Source: Xanthobacteraceae bacterium 501b
GTDB taxonomy: Bacteria; Pseudomonadota; Alphaproteobacteria; Rhizobiales; Xanthobacteraceae
NCBI GenBank assembly: GCA_000378025.1
Contig: KB899087.1
Location: forward strand, 4,335,501-4,399,500
Direction of reading: 5' to 3'
Length of the DNA: 64,000 bases
Position numbers and translations under genes: made by a program. The notes under the pieces are model-generated. The model saw nothing but the letters and a program-made list of their open reading frames with translations. It searched no databases and was not told the DNA's origin. Shown in pieces: positions 1-9,470 of this stretch; position 1 is the first letter of the stretch; every line of letters starts with the position of its first letter.

Positions 1-1194
<1,194 letters not shown>

Positions 1195-1204
1195 GGCCGC
1201 GCCC

Positions 1205-2116
1205 TCAATAGCCGAGCAGGAACGGGTTGAAGGCGGCGCGGCGATACGGCCCCTGCCGCATCATCAGATCGAGCGCCAGCGTGCCGATATCGTCGGCCAC
1301 CGGCTCGATGGTGACATCCTTGTTCTGGTACATCACCTTCACATAGGTGTGGCACTCGTCGCAGGTTTCCGCCTTCACCGTGCCGGGGCTGCCCTCGATT
1401 TCCTGATAACCGATGCCCTTGGTGGTGCCGCAGGCGCAGCAGCGGATGCGGACATAGTTCCAAAGCGTGGAGCAGAGCGAGCAGGCGCAGAAGCGGTTGC
1501 CATGGGCGTTCGGCCATTCAACGATGAGCGAGGCCACCGGCGGGCCGCCGCAGGCGGGGCACACCCCATCGCCCACCGGCACCAGCCTCGCTGCGTCCAG
1601 CGCGGCGGCGCGGCGGGCGAAATGCACCTGCAGGGCGCTCGCGACATAGACATGCTCGGCCAGCCGCTCCACCGGCAGGTCATGAGCCAGCACATCGCGC
1701 ACCATCTGCGCCCGCACCGGGCCATCGGCGAGGCGGACGCGGGTGAGGGCGGCGCCGGCCTCCTCCGGCATCTTCACGCCGGCGGCGGCGTCGAACAACT
1801 GGTCGAGCGTTGCCTCCAGCGTGTCGTCGAGCAGGGTCGTGGCGCGGTCCAGCGCCGGCATCTCGAAGGCGCGGGCGCGCTCCAGCGCTTCCGGGTCGGG
1901 CGGCGCCACCGGCGGCAGGCCGGGGACGATGGCGTGCTGCGCCTCGATGAGGCCGGCGACGAAATCGAGATAGGGCTTGAGCGGGCTGACCGCCGCATAG
2001 ATGCGCAGTCGCTTCGCCCGCACGCCGAACAGGCGCGCGGGATCAGGCAGGACCGCGAAAGGCGGGGCGGAGACGGCACCGATCACGGTGGGATCGGGCT
2101 GGAGATCCTGCGACAT
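1205..2116 (-). CDS. fdhE: Formate dehydrogenase accessory protein FdhE
   Basis: Cytoplasmic maturation factor needed for activity of respiratory formate dehydrogenases. The product is 303 residues (E. coli FdhE is 309). The C-terminal half holds the family's rubredoxin-like cysteine pairs: CPACGG, CSLC, CCACG and CDEC. An upstream extension of the frame to 2281 runs through an intergenic palindrome and is not believed. Of two adjacent ATGs, 2116 is chosen because GAGG lies 5 nt before it; 2119 is the alternative. It lies between fdoI (388 nt upstream) and selA (10 nt downstream), the usual place for fdhE beside fdo/fdn operons. Confidence 0.93.
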   Translation of the reverse strand: MSQDLQPDPTVIGAVSAPPFAVLPDPARLFGVRAKRLRIYAAVSPLKPYLDFVAGLIEAQHAIVPGLPPVAPPDPEALERARAFEMPALDRATTLLDDTLEATLDQLFDAAAGVKMPEEAGAALTRVRLADGPVRAQMVRDVLAHDLPVERLAEHVYVASALQVHFARRAAALDAARLVPVGDGVCPACGGPPVASLIVEWPNAHGNRFCACSLCSTLWNYVRIRCCACGTTKGIGYQEIEGSPGTVKAETCDECHTYVKVMYQNKDVTIEPVADDIGTLALDLMMRQGPYRRAAFNPFLLGY

Positions 2117-2119
2117 CAT

Positions 2120-2503
2120 CACCTCACGAACCGCACGGGCCACGTGTTCCAGACAGGAAGGCACGTTGAACCCTGGCATCCGTCTCTGGCGGACCAGGGT
2201 TCGTTTTCTTGGCCGACCCCACGCGACGTCATCCTGAGGTGCCGCCAAAGGCGGGCCTCGAAGCTGGCATGTTACGGGCATCCTTCTGCTTCAACATCCT
2301 TCGGGGCACGCTGCGCTCGCACCTCAGGATGACGTCGCACGGGGTCGGCCCTTGGCTCAGGCACGTCATCACGGCCAGGCGCGGCGCGCGCAAGGGCCGG
2401 GATCGGCATTTCGTCGTGGTGCGCGATCCCGGACAGGCCTGCGGCCCTTCCGGGATGACGGCAACGGCACGTCGCCCGCCGCGCGCCGTCCTGTCGCCCG
2501 TCC
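2120..2503. other. Gene-free spacer between fdoI and fdhE filled by palindromic repeats
   Basis: No convincing gene. The spacer holds the large inverted repeat described separately (2211-2350) and, around 2396-2460, a second unit with arms GATCCCGG / CCGGGATGAC. It separates fdhE-selA from fdoGHI, so the two groups may be partly uncoupled in transcription. A small dyad CCCTGG...CCAGGG lies at about 2171-2199 just before the large repeat. Confidence 0.6.
2211..2350. repeat. Long inverted repeat, REP-like intergenic element
   Basis: Arms of 31 nt (2211-2241 and 2320-2350) are reverse complements with two mismatches. They contain the CGTCATCCTGAGGTG / CACCTCAGGATGACG signature common in intergenic repeats of Hyphomicrobiales. 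The 78-nt centre carries GGCGGGCCTCGAAG (2250-2263), whose reverse complement recurs at 50990-51003. It would fold as a very long hairpin on either strand and may damp transcription between fdoI and fdhE. Confidence 0.85.
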
Positions 2504-3235
2504 TTACTCTGCCGGCGTCGGCGGGCGCTTGCCCGGCCGCGTGCCGACGAGCTCGCGCAGCCATTTGCGGTGGTGCCGCCACGCCCAGCCGCCCGTCACC
2601 TTGCCGCGCGTCATCGCGCCGATGGTGCCCTTGACCCAGATGGCGGCATAGACGTGGATGATCCACACGCAGATGATGCAGACCGCCGCCACCGCATGGA
2701 CAAGGACGGCGACGCGCTTCTGCTCGATGCTGGTGAAGGCGTAGAAATACTGGTCCCACATCGCGATGCCGCTGGCGATCAGCACGATGATGAGGCCCGA
2801 CATGCCCCAGAACACGAACTTCTGGCCGGCATTGTACTTGCCGATTTCCGGCAGCCTCTCCTCCCGCCCGCGCAGCACATCGCTGATACGGGCGAGCCAG
2901 GTGCCGTCTTCCCGTGCGGGCAGGTTCGCCTTCCAGAAGCGCAGGAACAGCCCGGCGAAGGAGAAGAACAGCACCACGCCGATCCAGGGATGCAGCGCCC
3001 GCGTCCACTGCCCGCCGCCGAACAGGCCGGTGAGGAAGAACAGGCTCGGCGTGAACAGCGCCATGCCCGACAGCGCCAGCAGGATGAGGCTCAGCGCCGT
3101 GACCCAGTGGTTGATGCGCGCGGCGACCGTGTAGCGCGACACCTGCACCGGGTGGCCCGGGCGAACGGAATCGCCCGGTTCCACATCGTCGGGGGTAGGT
3201 TGTTGGTGACGGGACTTGAGGTTTCCGGCGCTCAT
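2504..3235 (-). CDS. fdoI: Formate dehydrogenase gamma subunit, cytochrome b556 type
   Basis: Membrane anchor that carries two b hemes and passes electrons from the iron-sulfur subunit to quinone. The 243-residue product has four hydrophobic segments (about residues 45-65, 85-105, 140-160 and 180-200). Likely heme ligands include the His in [10 protein letters not shown] and in LVHAVAAV / WIIHVYAA. The start ATG overlaps the fdoH stop by 4 nt, so the two are translationally coupled. E. coli FdoI is 211 residues; the extra length is at both polar ends (Pro-rich N-terminus, basic C-terminus). The fdn/fdo name follows E. coli usage; which isozyme it matches cannot be decided here. Confidence 0.92.
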   Translation of the reverse strand: MSAGNLKSRHQQPTPDDVEPGDSVRPGHPVQVSRYTVAARINHWVTALSLILLALSGMALFTPSLFFLTGLFGGGQWTRALHPWIGVVLFFSFAGLFLRFWKANLPAREDGTWLARISDVLRGREERLPEIGKYNAGQKFVFWGMSGLIIVLIASGIAMWDQYFYAFTSIEQKRVAVLVHAVAAVCIICVWIIHVYAAIWVKGTIGAMTRGKVTGGWAWRHHRKWLRELVGTRPGKRPPTPAE

Positions 3236-4218
3236 GGCGTCCTCCCCTCTTGCAGGCCGGCGGGCGGCGCCGGCGGCGGGGTGCCATCGGCGAGCCGCTC
3301 GGCGTTCTCCTCGTCCTCCTCCGAGACCTTGTTCGGGCCGGCGACGACATAGTGCAGGAAGCCGGCGGCGGCGGCGAAGCCCATCACCGCCAGGCCGACA
3401 TATTTGGTCACGCCCTTCCAGGCGTCGACGAGCGGCGAGATGCGCGGATTGTCCGGCAGGCCGGCATAGATCGACGGCGTGTCGGCATGGTGCAGCACAT
3501 ACATCACGTGGGTGCCGCCAACGCCCGGCGGGTCATAGAGCCCGGCATTGGCGAAGCCGCGCGACTTGAGGTCGGTGATGCGCAGCTCGGCCCAGTCCTT
3601 CATCTCGTCCTTGGTGCCGAAGACGATGGCCTGGGTCGGGCATGCCTTCTGGCAGGCCGGGCCCTGGCCCACCGCGACACGGTCGGAGCAGAGCGTGCAT
3701 TTATAGGCGGTGTGGTCGACCTTGGAGATGCGCGGGATGTTGAACGGGCAGCCCTTGATGCAGTAGCCGCAGCCAATGCAGTTGTCGTGCTGGAAGTCCA
3801 CGATGCCGTTGGAATACTGCACGATGGCGCCGGGGGCCGGGCAGGCCTTGAGGCAGCCCGGGTCTTCGCAATGCATGCAGCCATCCTTGCGGATGAGCCA
3901 TTCGAGATTCTCGGTCTCGGGATTCACCCATTCGGTGAAGCGCATCAGCGTAAAGGTGTCCGGCGTCAGGTCCATGGGGTTGGTGTAGACCCCGTGATTG
4001 AAGCCGATCTCCTCGGTGAGGTTGTTCCATTCCAGGCACGCGGCCTGGCAGGCCTTGCAGCCGATGCATTTGGAGACGTCGATCAGCTTGGCAACCTCGG
4101 TCAGCCGCTGGGCGGGCGGCGTGACCTCGGAGGCGCTGCGGCGGAGAATGTCCTTCTCGCCGAAGCGCGGCGTGGCGGCGTCGGAGGCGACCGAGGGGTT
4201 GGGGATGGGTGGGAACAT
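3232..4218 (-). CDS. fdoH: Formate dehydrogenase beta subunit, four-cluster ferredoxin with C-terminal anchor
   Basis: Electron-transfer subunit between the catalytic subunit and the cytochrome b. The 328 residues carry four Cys clusters: [37 protein letters not shown] and CTLC...CQKACP, consistent with four [4Fe-4S] centres. A single C-terminal hydrophobic helix (about 285-308) matches the transmembrane anchor of FdnH. There is no N-terminal signal, as expected if it is exported together with the Tat-signalled FdoG. It starts 12 nt after fdoG and overlaps fdoI by 4 nt. Confidence 0.95.
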   Translation of the reverse strand: MFPPIPNPSVASDAATPRFGEKDILRRSASEVTPPAQRLTEVAKLIDVSKCIGCKACQAACLEWNNLTEEIGFNHGVYTNPMDLTPDTFTLMRFTEWVNPETENLEWLIRKDGCMHCEDPGCLKACPAPGAIVQYSNGIVDFQHDNCIGCGYCIKGCPFNIPRISKVDHTAYKCTLCSDRVAVGQGPACQKACPTQAIVFGTKDEMKDWAELRITDLKSRGFANAGLYDPPGVGGTHVMYVLHHADTPSIYAGLPDNPRISPLVDAWKGVTKYVGLAVMGFAAAAGFLHYVVAGPNKVSEEDEENAERLADGTPPPAPPAGLQEGRTP

Positions 4219-4230
4219 GCTGCCGCCTCC

Positions 4231-7200
4231 CTATGCCACCACCGGCCCGGTGGAGGGCTCGATGTTGACCATGAACGCCTTGAACTCCGGGGTCTCGATG
4301 TTCGCGTCGCCCACGAAGGGGGTCAGCGTGTTGGCGGTGAAGCCCTTGCGGGCGGCGCCGACGAAGCCCCAGTGGATCGGCACGCCGACGATGTGGACGG
4401 TCTTGCCGTCGATCGTCATCGGCTTGATGCGCTTGGTGACGACCGCCTTGGCGTAGAGCTCGCCGCGCTTCGACCACACCCGCACCCAGCCGCCGAGCGC
4501 GATGCCCTTCTCCTTCGCCAGTTCCTCGGAAATCTCGACGAACTGTTCCGGCTGCAGGACCGAATTCACATGGTTGTTCTTGGTCCAGTAGTGGAAATGC
4601 TCGGTGAGACGGTAGGAAGTGCCGGCATAGGGATAAGCCGGATCGCCGATATCGGCGAAGGTCTTCCAGTCGTCGGGGAAGACGCGCGCCACCGGGTTGC
4701 CCCGCACCTTCGGCGCGATGACATTGGCGACCGGGCTCTCGAACGGCTCGTAATGCACCGGGAAGGGCCCGTCCCGCATCATCTTGCGCACCCACAGGCG
4801 GGACGTGCCCTCGGGGTTCATGATGAAGGGACCGACATCCCTGGGCTTGGCGGTGGGCGGAATGTCCGGCACGTCGTAGCCGGTCCATTTCGTGCCGTCC
4901 CATTCGATCAGCTTGCGCGAGGGGTCCCACGGCTTGCCGTCGAGGTCGCAGGAGGCGCGGTTGTAGAGAATGCGCCGGTTCGCCGGCCAGGCGAACGACC
5001 ATTTGAGGAACATGCCGGCGTCGCCGGGGTCGGAATTGTCCCGCCGCGCCATCATGTTGCCGGCCTCGGTCCAGCAGCCGGAGAAAATCCAGCAGCCGCC
5101 GGCCGTGGTGCCATCGTCGCGCATCTGGCCGAAGCCGGACAGTTGTTTGCCGGCTTCCAGCACCTTCTTCGTCGGGTCGGCTGGGTCGAAGACATCGACC
5201 AGCACCGAGCCGTTCATCTCCCGTGCCAGCTCTTCCGGCGTCGGCTCGCCCGGGTCCTTGTAGGACCAGTTGAGATTGACGATCGGGTCGGGGAAGGTGC
5301 CGCCTTCCTTCTTGTAGAGCTCCTTCAGCCGCAGATGGATCTGCGCCATGATCCAGATGTCGGTCTTGGCCTCGCCCGGAGGCGAGCCGCCCGGCCAGTG
5401 CCATTGCAGCCAGCGGCCGGAATTGACCAGCGATCCCTCATCCTCGGCAAAGCAGGTGGTGGGAAGCTGGATCACCTCGGTCTGGATATCGGCCGGGTTC
5501 ACCTTGTTGAAGGTGCCGTGGTCTTCCCAGAAGCGGGCGGTCTCGGTCTGCAGCGGGTCCATGATGACCAGCATCTTCAGCTTGGCGAGGCCGGCGGCGA
5601 GCTTTCCCTTGTCCGGGAATGCCTGAAGCGGGTTGAACCCCTGGCAGAAATAGAGGTTCACCTTGCCCTGCTTCATCATCTCAAAGACGCGCAGCACGTC
5701 GTAACTGGCGACATCGAGCTTGGGCAGGTAGCTGTAGGCCCAGTCGTTCTCCTTGGTGGCAGCGGAGCCGTACATTGACTTCATGAAGCTGACGAAGAAC
5801 TTGCGGTAGTTCTGCCAGTAGCTGGTCTGGTTTGGCCGCAGCGGCTTGAAGGCGCGCGTCGACATATAGGTGGTGAAGTCGGGCTCCTTCTGGGTGGGGA
5901 TGTTGAGATAGCCGGGGATGAGATTGCTCATCAGCCCGAGATCGGTCAGCCCCTGGATGTTGGAATGCCCGCGCAGGGCGTTCATGCCCCCGCCGCGCAC
6001 GCCGATATTGCCCAGGATGAGCTGGAGCATCGCCATGCCGCGAATATTCTGCGCGCCCTTGGAATGCTGGGTCCAGCCGAGCGCATACATGCTCGTCATG
6101 GTCTTGGTCGGGGTCGAGCATTCGCCCACCATCTCGGCCACCTTGAGGAAGGCGTCCTTCGGCGTGCCGCAGATGCGCTCGACCATGTCGGGCATGTAGA
6201 TGGCGACGTGCTCTTTCAGCAGGTTCCACACGCAGCGCGGATTCTGCAGCGTCTCGTCGACCACGGCATAGCCGTCCGGGCCGATCTCGTACTCCCAGGT
6301 GTCTCTGACGTAATCGCGCTTGCTCTCGTCATAGCCGGTGAACAGGCCGTCCTGATAGGCATAGCCCTCGCGCACCACGAAGGTGGCGTTGGTGAAGGGC
6401 TTCACATAGTCCCACTGCACCTTGTCATGGCTGATGCAGTAATTGATCAAGCCCATCAGGAAGGCGATGTCCGACCCCTGCCGGATCGGCGCGTAGAAAT
6501 CCGCCACTGCCGCCGAGCGGTTGTAGCGTGGGTCAACGACGATGAGCTTGGCGCCGCGGGTGGCTTTCGCCTCCGTGACCCATTTGAATCCACAGGGATG
6601 CGCTTCGGCGGCATTGCCGCCCATAATGACCACAAGGTCGGTATTCTTGATGTCCGTCCAGGCGTTGGTCATAGCGCCACGGCCAAATGTTGGGGCGAGA
6701 CTCGCCACCGTCGGGCCGTGTCAGACGCGCGCTTGGTTATCGAACGCTAGTATGCCGGTCGAGCGCACGACCTTGTAGGTCGCGAACGCGGTTTCATTTG
6801 TCGTCGCGGAGGCCGCGAGGAAGCCGGTGGTGAGCCAGCGATTGACCGTCACGCCGTCGGCATTGGTGGCGACGAAATTGGCGTCGCGGTCGTCCTTCAT
6901 GGCGCGGGCGATCTTGTCGAGCGCCACATCCCAGGAGACGGCCTCGAATTTGTCCGAGCCGGCCTTGCGCAGCATCGGCTGGGTCAGCCGGGTCTGCGAC
7001 TTCACGATGTCGCGCAGCGCCGAGCCCTTGGGGCAGAGCGTGCCGCGATTGGTCGGGTGGTCGGCGTCGCCCTCGATATGGACGATGTCGGCCTTCTCGC
7101 CCTTTCGCAGATCACCCTTGGAATAGATGATGATGCCGCAGGCGACCGAGCAGTAGGTGCAGGTGTTTCGCGCTTCCGTGGTGTTCACCAGGTGGAACGG

Positions 7201-7320
7201 CTTCACGGCAGCGGCGACGGCCGCCTCCGCCTCGCTGAAGCCGAAGGCACCCAACGTGGTGCCGGCAATGCCGGCGCCCGACGTCTTGAGGAACGTACGG
7301 CGCGAGAGCTCCATATTCAT
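4231..7320 (-). CDS. fdoG: Formate dehydrogenase major subunit, selenocysteine-containing, Tat-exported
   Basis: Molybdenum or tungsten bis-MGD enzyme that oxidises formate to CO2 on the periplasmic side. Read through the UGA at 6721-6723 as Sec200, the product is 1029 residues (E. coli FdnG is 1015, Sec196). Sec sits in NQARV-U-HGPTV, identical to the E. coli context as I recall it. The Tat motif SRRTFLK is at residues 5-11, and the [4Fe-4S] ligands Cys54, Cys57, Cys61 and Cys96 are at the N-terminus. The sequence stays collinear with the family on both sides of the UGA. The start at 7320 follows GGGAGGG by about 5 nt. A standard gene caller would report two genes or a pseudogene here. First gene of fdoGHI-fdhE-selA. 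Confidence 0.96.
6678..6723 (-). promoter_or_regulatory. Bacterial SECIS element with UGA(Sec) codon of fdoG
   Basis: On the minus strand the UGA (6721-6723) is followed at once by CACGGCC (6720-6714). This pairs perfectly with GGCCGTG (6684-6678), enclosing a second hairpin GGCGA-GUC-UCGCC (6706-6694). Position and shape match fdnG/fdhF-type SECIS elements, which sit in the coding region next to the UGA and bind SelB. The paired outer stem is a strong sign that UGA is decoded as Sec. Confidence 0.9.
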
Positions 7321-7345
7321 CGTGGCCCTCCCGTAGTCTCCAAAT

Positions 7346-7369
7346 AAAGCCCATCGACCGATAGGCTTT
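7346..7369 (-). promoter_or_regulatory. 24-nt near-perfect dyad in the fdoG leader
   Basis: AAAGCC-c-ATCG-ac-CGAT-a-GGCTTT, with one mismatched pair. It lies 26 nt before the fdoG start, downstream of the predicted promoter. It could be an operator or a leader hairpin just ahead of the ribosome binding site. Confidence 0.5.
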
Positions 7370-7378
7370 GCCGATCAC

Positions 7379-7407
7379 AGGCTATTTTTTAGTTCCTCCA
7401 AAGTCAA
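7379..7407 (-). promoter_or_regulatory. Predicted sigma-70 type promoter of the fdo operon
   Basis: On the minus strand TTGACT (7407-7402) is followed after 17 nt by TAGCCT (7384-7379). The -35 is good and the -10 is fair. Transcription would begin about 50-55 nt before the fdoG ATG, leaving the 7346-7369 dyad in the leader. Confidence 0.4.
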
Positions 7408-7440
7408 ACAGACACAGACACCGGGCGATAAGAAAAATCC

Positions 7441-7461
7441 CTTTAAGTGCAGGACTTTAAG
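7441..7461. repeat. CTTTAAG direct repeat upstream of the fdo promoter
   Basis: Two exact CTTTAAG copies (7441-7447 and 7455-7461) with a 14-nt period, in an AT-rich stretch 34 nt upstream of the predicted -35. This is a plausible activator site. A separate dyad ATGCTGC-GGC-GCAGCAT (7484-7500) lies nearby, and its right half GGCGCAGCATC recurs at 7544-7554. Confidence 0.4.
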
Positions 7462-7607
7462 AATGTTGCCGTGCGATCTTGCAATGCTGCGGCGCAGCAT
7501 CGATGGTTTTTCCCGATCGCCCAATTGACGATTTTGCAACCCCGGCGCAGCATCACGGCGTGCTCGCATCTGCGGCTCCCGCGTGTCGGGGCGGAAAGAA
7601 CCACTTC

Positions 7608-8177
7608 TTGCTGGTTACTGTTGCTTCCCTTGCGTCACTGACGCTTGGCGGGGCGCAGCCGGTTCATGCCGCCGCGCCACTGCCGCTGGGTGCCGCGCCG
7701 CCGGCGCTGGTGCTGGATTCGCTTGATCACGGCCCACAGGACCTTGCCACGCTGCACGGGCGCCCGGTGCTCGTTCACTTCTTCGCGACCTGGTGCGCGC
7801 CCTGCCGGGAGGAGATGGCGGGGCTGGCGCGGCTCGCCGCGCGACAAAGCGAGGGGCCGCTCGCCGTTCTCGCCGTCGATGTCGGCGAGGTGCGGGTGCG
7901 GGTGCGCCGCTTCTTCGAGGCCCATCCTGTGCCCTTCCCCGTGCTGCTGGACGAGGACCGCGTCGCGCTGAAGGCGTGGAAAGTTCCCACCCTGCCGGCG
8001 AGCTTCGTGCTCGACGCCTCGCACGTGCTGCGCCTTTACGCCGATGGCCCGGTCGACTGGGACGACCCGGCCGCCGACCGCTTGCTCGACACGCTCGCCG
8101 ATCCCGCCGCCGCGCCCCTCGGCGCGGGGCTGCCGCCCCTCAACGACGATCAACCGACCCGGGAGAATGCGCCATGA
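7608..8177 (+). CDS. Secreted TlpA/ResA-like thioredoxin-fold protein
   Basis: Thioredoxin-fold oxidoreductase with WCAPC (Cys63, Cys66 from the start used here) followed by REEM, the pattern of TlpA/ResA proteins that act on the periplasmic side. A hydrophobic stretch ending in PVHAAAP looks like a signal peptide. The start is uncertain: the frame is open from ATG 7479, but the best signal-peptide fit is TTG 7608, preceded by GGAAAG, giving about 189 residues. GTG 7560 is also possible. Its stop overlaps the next start (ATGA). The position, divergent from fdo and upstream of selD, suggests a role in periplasmic thiol chemistry linked to formate dehydrogenase, but that is only inference. Confidence 0.75.
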   Translation: MLVTVASLASLTLGGAQPVHAAAPLPLGAAPPALVLDSLDHGPQDLATLHGRPVLVHFFATWCAPCREEMAGLARLAARQSEGPLAVLAVDVGEVRVRVRRFFEAHPVPFPVLLDEDRVALKAWKVPTLPASFVLDASHVLRLYADGPVDWDDPAADRLLDTLADPAAAPLGAGLPPLNDDQPTRENAP

Positions 8178-9319
8178 CAAGCCCTGCCCAGAACAGCCGT
8201 CGTGAGTTCCTCAAAGCCGGCGTCGCCCTCGCCGCCGTTGCCGCCGTCCCGCACGCCGCCTTCGCCCAGGCCGCAGGCCCGGCGGCGGCCGCCGCCTTCG
8301 CCCCGAAACCCGGCAAATGGCGCGACTTCGAGGTGGTAACGGTGCTCGATGTGAAGCCGGTGGAGAGTAAGGCCGGCCCGGCTCAGGCCTGGGTGCCGCT
8401 GCCTTCCTACACCGCCTCCGACTGGATGAAGCCGGGCGAAAGCACCTGGAAGACCAACGCCGCCACCGCCGAAGTGGTGAAGGACCCGCATTATGGCGCG
8501 CAGATGCTGCACCTGACCTGGGCCGAGGGCGAAGAGAAGCCCACGGTCGAGATCACCTCGCGCTTCTCCACCCGTGACCGCGCCACCGATTTCTCCAAGC
8601 CCGGCACAGTGGCCGCGCTCACGCAGGATGAGCGGGCGCTGTTCCTGGCCGCTACCGACCTCATTCCCACCGACGGCATCGTCAAGGCGACCGCCGACAA
8701 GATCACCGCCGGCAAGGCGAGCGACCTCGACAAGTCGCGCGCCATCTATGAATGGGTGGTCGAGAACACCTATCGCAACGCGGCGACGCGCGGCTGCGGC
8801 ACCGGCGATGTCGGCTCGCTGCTGGCGAGCGGCAATCTCGGCGGCAAATGCGCCGACCTCAACGCCTTGTTCGTCGGCCTCAACCGCGCCGCCGGCATCC
8901 CCGCCCGCGACCTGTACGGCATCCGCGTGGCGCCTTCCGCCTTCGGCTATAAAAGTCTCGGCGCCAATTCGCCGACCATCTCCAAGGCGCAGCACTGCCG
9001 CGCCGAAGTGTGGCTCGACGGCTTCGGCTGGGTCGCCACCGATCCGGCCGATGTGCGCAAGGTCGTGCTGGAGGAGCCGCCGGGCAAGAATGCCATGGAC
9101 GACGCCAAGGTGCTGGCGGCGCGCAAGGCGCTGTTCGGCTCCTGGGAGGGCAATTGGCTCGCCTATAATGACGGCCACGATATCGCCCTGCCGGGCTCCG
9201 CCGGGCCGAAGCTCGGCTTCCTCATGTACCCGCAGGCGGAGGTGGCGAGCCTGCGCCATGACTGCCTCGACCCCGACGCCTTCGCCTATGTGATCAAGGC
9301 GAATGAAGTGGCGGCGTGA
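8174..9319 (+). CDS. Tat-exported transglutaminase-like cysteine protease family protein
   Basis: A 381-residue protein with a Tat signal (SRREFLK at about residues 8-14, cleavage near AFAQA) and a transglutaminase-like core. The catalytic triad is visible as Cys226 in GGKCADLN, His274 in QHCRAEVW and Asp290 in VATDPAD. In bacteria this fold is usually a cysteine protease or peptide-modifying enzyme; the substrate is unknown. The start overlaps the thioredoxin-like gene by 4 nt, so the two are co-translated. The pairing of a thiol oxidoreductase and a Tat-exported cysteine hydrolase between fdoG and selD is unexpected. Confidence 0.85.
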   Translation: MTSPAQNSRREFLKAGVALAAVAAVPHAAFAQAAGPAAAAAFAPKPGKWRDFEVVTVLDVKPVESKAGPAQAWVPLPSYTASDWMKPGESTWKTNAATAEVVKDPHYGAQMLHLTWAEGEEKPTVEITSRFSTRDRATDFSKPGTVAALTQDERALFLAATDLIPTDGIVKATADKITAGKASDLDKSRAIYEWVVENTYRNAATRGCGTGDVGSLLASGNLGGKCADLNALFVGLNRAAGIPARDLYGIRVAPSAFGYKSLGANSPTISKAQHCRAEVWLDGFGWVATDPADVRKVVLEEPPGKNAMDDAKVLAARKALFGSWEGNWLAYNDGHDIALPGSAGPKLGFLMYPQAEVASLRHDCLDPDAFAYVIKANEVAA

Positions 9320-9450
9320 GGGGGCCTGCATGCTCGACGCCGCGGGGCGCTGCCCCGCTCCTCAGCATGACGGGCGTCTGGGGCTGCCGTCATCCTGAGG
9401 CGCCCGGCAAAGCCGGGCTCGAAGGACGCAGACGATCGCCGCGCCCGTGT
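9320..9450. repeat. REP-like palindromic repeats between the transglutaminase gene and selD
   Basis: CTCAGCATGACG (9361-9372) followed by CGTCATCCTGAGG and an inner CCCGGC-AAA-GCCGGG hairpin near 9404-9418. This belongs to the same repeat family as the element at 2211-2350, in a shorter form. It separates selD from the two genes upstream. Confidence 0.7.
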
Positions 9451-9470
9451 GTGCCAAAAGGAAGACGTCA

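Noticed and set aside
2117-2281. N-terminal extension of FdhE by 55 residues
   Set aside because: The extension is encoded by the intergenic palindrome region and has no family similarity; a ribosome site supports 2116.
3250-5778. 842-codon open frame opposite fdoH/fdoG
   Set aside because: Antisense shadow of well-supported genes, caused by high GC; the protein has no recognisable family pattern.
4231-7320. Two separate genes, or a pseudogene, split at TGA 6721
   Set aside because: Protein similarity is continuous across the codon, the UGA context matches selenocysteine formate dehydrogenases, and a SECIS hairpin follows.
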